64,000 nucleotides of DNA, taken from NCBI GenBank assembly GCA_014898415.1, contig RCTD01000002.1, positions 3,038,001 to 3,102,000 of the forward strand, in the 5' to 3' direction. Under the pieces are notes generated by a model. That model was not told the DNA's origin. It did no database searches and was given only the letters and a program-made list of their open reading frames with translations. Position 1 is the stretch's first letter, and each line of letters begins with the position of its first letter. The translations under genes were made by a program, and so were the position numbers. This stretch comes from Stromatinia cepivora (taxonomy: Eukaryota; Ascomycota; Leotiomycetes; Helotiales; Sclerotiniaceae). Positions 60,371 to 64,000 of this stretch are shown here, in pieces.

Positions 60371-61451
60371 CCAGTTAACAGCAATGGTGTAGATGGAAAT
60401 GCTGATAAAATATAATGTCAATGTAGATAAGATTTTACAACGCAAACCTTCTTAAAACTTTATTTGAGATGTTTACCGTCCGTTCACTCTGATGCCTTGC
60501 CTGAAACAATACATCGTAATGTTTTTATCAATCTTGGACTGAATGACCTCGGTGATAGTAGGTTAAAAAATATTCTTGGGTTATTCCTACCTTACCTTCT
60601 TCAGTCATAGGGCTCCGGACAAATTTTGGTGGTCAATTCTATAACCTTATTTGATCCCGTCAGAATCTCAACGTTGGCGCCTCACATTTGATCTTGTACC
60701 AGCGACGTCAATGTTCAAATCTTACAGAACGACAATAAATAAGGACATTTTTGGGAGTTTTTAGCTCGCACCCAACTTACAAGTAACACAACGGAAGTTC
60801 TAGAACGAAGAATTTTCGTCCAAAGCTCTTACCGATACATCCGAGTGGTCGTTTTCAAAATGCTTGATTTAATGCATAACATCAGAGACTGACTTGACTC
60901 GCACGTCCATCTGAGCTTATAAACCCCTGGGATTGTCCATCCATTCCGTCTACTTTGAAACTCGTTCAAGATCAGATGATGGTGAAAAAAATATCTAATT
61001 ACAAAGTGGGAGGCTAAGATCATTTGAGGTTATAATCGCGAAGTTAGAGCAAGAGATGGAATGAATTTGTTTGGAAGTCAAAATATTAAAATTATTACGA
61101 GCGTAATGTAAAATAAAAACCCTTTGGGTGTTGACTTGAATGTAGTTTGTGGTGTATGTAGATCCAACAATTGCCGTTCTTGCTTCTTACATTAAAATCC
61201 TCCGTCGAACGCCCATTGCCCAAATGACTGGTCGCTATCCCCACAAGAAAGGAAATTCGTAAATGAATAAATCATAATCGTCATCATCTGGTAATTGACC
61301 GTACTTCTTCATACCTATCCCCCTGCTGTTCCTATTCCCTGTCATCCACCTTCCGTCCATTCACCCGTTCCATCTCTTGCCGAACGGACAATTTAAATCA
61401 ATGCTATCTTACGATACTCAAGACGAGTATCATAGTCGCCGTGAAAAGAGA
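60371..61451. other. Intergenic, 1.1 kb, between convergent genes
   Basis: Holds the 3' ends of the monooxygenase (+) and the aquaporin (-). No gene or repeat supportable. Confidence 0.55.
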
Positions 61452-62574
61452 CTACTTGACCCAGGTAGGGAAATTAGCAGGATCGTTAAGCCCGAATCGA
61501 CTCTTCCGAATCTTCATATCATCCCCCAAAACTCTGACATCGGAACCTCTTTCCAAATCCGTGGGGTTCCGATTCTCACTCCCATAATAAGCCTTCTTCT
61601 CATCCATCTTATACATATCCAAGCCGCTCAACCTCCACCAATCCCTTTGGGCTTCTGCTATACCTTCGAACTGTCCTATGGAGCCCCCCGAACCTTGCAT
61701 CGCTCTAGGTAATCCACGAAGGGTTTCTAGTATAACGTCTGCCTGCTGCATAGTTAAACCCTCCTCCCCTTTTTCTTTATCCGCATCTCCACCCACTAAT
61801 TCATACTTCATTGCTTTTAGTCCGAGATACAATGCTGCGGCAAGGAATGATCCTACAGCGGGACCAAGCCAGTAGATCCAATGATACCCTGGAAACGAAG
61901 CTTGAACGAGGGCTGGTGAGAATGCTCGGGCAGGATTAATTCCTGCCCCTGTCCAAAAAATACCGACAAGATGGCCGATGAAGAGAGAAAATCCAATACC
62001 AATGGGTGCGACAAAAGTAGACTTCGTTTTTTCAGCAACGAGCATGAGGATGGTGATAACGAGCATAAAGGTCAAAAGGAGTTCGATAAACAGGCCCTGA
62101 ACTTTAAACCGAATAAATTAGTTGAGATCTTTTGCTTCATTAAATCACTTGATGCTTACTGTCTGTGACACCTGGTCCGAGTGATACTGCGAAAAGTATA
62201 TCATTACCAGGTATAATAGCTTTAACTGCCGCAGCAGCTAAGCTTCCACCCACAAGTTGAGCAGGAATAAGTATCAATGCTTTCAAGGGAGACACTGCTC
62301 TGATGAGCACGAGTGCAAGAGTCACAGCCGGGTTAAACTGCCCACCACTGACACGAAAGAAGATCCAAACGTTTGCTGCGAGACTGGCGCCGAATGCAAG
62401 CGCAATATACAGTAGTTTTGATGTGTCGGTTGCGTTAGGTGTAAGAGGTGTGGTTCCGTTGGGTTGATTCGCTGTTTGTGCGGCGGCAAATGCGAAAAAG
62501 AGGAACAGAAATGTTCCAACTAATTCACCGATCATAGAGACCAAAAAGTCTCTAACTGAGCCTTTCAATGCCAT
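61452..62574 (-). CDS. Aquaporin / MIP-family channel
   Basis: Water or small-solute channel of 354 residues in two exons, 62574-62160 and 62101-61452, with a 58-bp GT-AG intron. Six hydrophobic segments are visible. The two half-helix motifs are GGQFNPAVTLAL (NPA at 81-83) and GAGINPARAFSPAL (NPA at 194-196, selectivity-filter Arg197). Both are unaltered NPA, as in orthodox aquaporins; fungal glycerol facilitators usually carry a D after the second NPAR and a longer loop. The splice gives GVTD-IQGLFIELLL, in frame and typical of helix 4. The C-terminal 120 residues are charged and probably cytoplasmic. Water transport is likely; other solutes are not excluded. Confidence 0.93.
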
Positions 62575-63183
62575 CGCTTCGATGGGGTGGTATTACTTGG
62601 ATGAATATAATTGAGATATAAAATGAAGATTTCCAACATCAGATGGTATCAATCCAACTAAGTCCATCTATCCTCGTAATCGTGAAAGATAAGGAACTAT
62701 AGAAACAATAAGATATTTCAAAAATATAAAAGAGAGAATTGATGCAGAGGAGAAAAGGGGATATAACAACAACTTCTTTATGCAGTGTAGTGGCTAAACC
62801 CGGTTCCCCTTCTCATTTGCACGACGAACTTAGAAAGACTCCAATACCCCAGAACATTATGCTACCAATGAGCATGGAGTGATATGACGATCAATAATAC
62901 ACTAAAATAAATTGAGGCTCAGTGTATCCCGCAAAGGCCACATGATGGAGGGTGCGTTGAAACCAGAGAACTCGGTCAGTATTGTTACAATGCGGTGTCA
63001 CTGAGTTGGATGACAAGTGACATACTATAGAACACTGAAAATATAGAGGCGCTACGCCCCAAAGTGCAGATCATTGTATGCTTCTTTCATCCTAAGATCC
63101 GGAGTAGTGTCTCGCCCAGTTGTGGCATAAGATAAAATGCCCAATTGCGTACTAGAAGGTGTCATGGGCCAATTGAACGCGCT
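62575..63183. other. Aquaporin promoter region
   Basis: About 600 bp of ordinary base composition between the aquaporin ATG and the AT-rich block. No element recognised. Confidence 0.5.
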
Positions 63184-64000
63184 AACCTAAATTAGATTAC
63201 CGCCTTTCTATTTTCAATCTTCATTTTCCCTTTATTCCATTAAATATTAGTTATTAATTCGAATATTAATATAATATAATATAATAATATAAAACTATTT
63301 TTTATATTTATTTGATCAATTAAATATTTATATCATCTAAAATCAATTATAAATCGCAATTTGAAATTGGTAGTCTATATTCATCTTGATTAAAATAGAA
63401 AATTCTTTTTAATCTTTTTAAAATTAAAAAAATTATTCAAAAGTTTTATATTGGTTTAAAAGGGTTTTTGAAAATATATTAATTCTGAGAGTATACAGTA
63501 TATAATTCTATATTATCTTAAATCACAAATATAATATCAAAAAAGATTTTTTTCTTAATATACTCTTCTTTTCTATTATTTATATAGAATACCTTTTATA
63601 AAATTATCTCAAAACTTTATAATCAATTTTAGAATTTAAAATGAAGATCATTATAAAACTAATAATTTATCAAAATCTATAATATTTCAATTACAATATT
63701 CTTAAAAAGATTAAAAATTCAAAAAAATCTTCTATTTAATATTATATATCTAATAATACAATTATATCAATAACAAATATATTATTGTTATTGAATAATA
63801 AATAACTCTCATTAACCACTTCATAATATAAAGGTCTATATATATACAGAATATACTCATGCCGAATAATAAGAATAATATGGTCAATATGATCAATTAG
63901 ACCAATTTGATCAAATCAATCAAATTGATTAAATAGATTTAATCGATCTATATATATATATTATATTTATTCTGAATGATAAAATCAATACGATAAACAA
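63184..64000. other. Extremely AT-rich block (isochore edge)
   Basis: From about 63184 to the window end the sequence is almost wholly A and T, with very few CpG and a wealth of TA dinucleotides. The change from normal sequence happens within a few tens of bases. No open frame survives. This is how repeat-induced point mutation (RIP) leaves old transposons in filamentous ascomycetes, but no element is identifiable here. Confidence 0.85.

Overview
The window looks like nuclear DNA of a filamentous ascomycete. The genes carry short GT-AG introns (mostly 43-76 bp, often with CTAAC or CTGAC branch points). The families are fungal: Zn2Cys6 regulators, a HET-domain gene, a sugar transporter, and secreted S10 peptidase, PI-PLC-like and histidine-acid-phosphatase enzymes. 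Gene density is low, upstream regions are long and often full of microsatellites, and an extremely AT-rich block begins at the right edge. Overall style suggests Leotiomycetes, perhaps Sclerotiniaceae (Botrytis/Sclerotinia/Monilinia type). That placement is an impression, not a demonstration.

Layout: 1-1190 holds the 5' part of a secreted serine carboxypeptidase (-). 2964-4740 is an MFS sugar transporter (-). 7522-9378 is a charged protein of unknown function (-). 11007-13165 is a NIPA-type magnesium transporter (-), divergent from an intact WDR70-like WD40 gene at 13700-15493 (+). 16471-18578 is an unknown three-exon gene (+) with a GC-AG intron.

The stretch 19.2-37.3 kb is dominated by decayed genes: a coiled-coil ORF (19242-20330), an F-box-like remnant (20683-21700), a lectin-like gene (26568-28676), a phosphoribosyltransferase (29312-30427) and a HET gene (35569-37279). 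Between them lie three genes that still read intact: a T5orf172/DUF1766 protein (22197-23639), a small low-complexity protein (24565-25265) and a six-exon Zn2Cys6 regulator (32685-35129).

39710-41875 is a second Zn2Cys6 regulator (-). Behind its start codon lie 10.8 kb without a convincing gene, carrying a poly-C tract and a cluster of mini- and microsatellites. The right arm has a PI-PLC-like phosphodiesterase (52647-53846, -), a wrecked Gfo/Idh/MocA oxidoreductase (about 54980-55900, +), a histidine acid phosphatase (56367-57851, +), a salicylate-hydroxylase-like FAD monooxygenase (58848-60370, +) and an aquaporin (61452-62574, -). From about 63184 the sequence turns into an AT-rich isochore.

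I see no biosynthetic cluster, operon-like unit or CRISPR-like system. The genes fit a general picture of nutrient uptake, secreted hydrolysis and regulation. The most notable pattern is six disabled genes among intact neighbours. Several of their premature stops stand where CAG, CAA or CGA is the simplest ancestor, which means C-to-T changes. Intron models were spliced by hand and lack transcript support.
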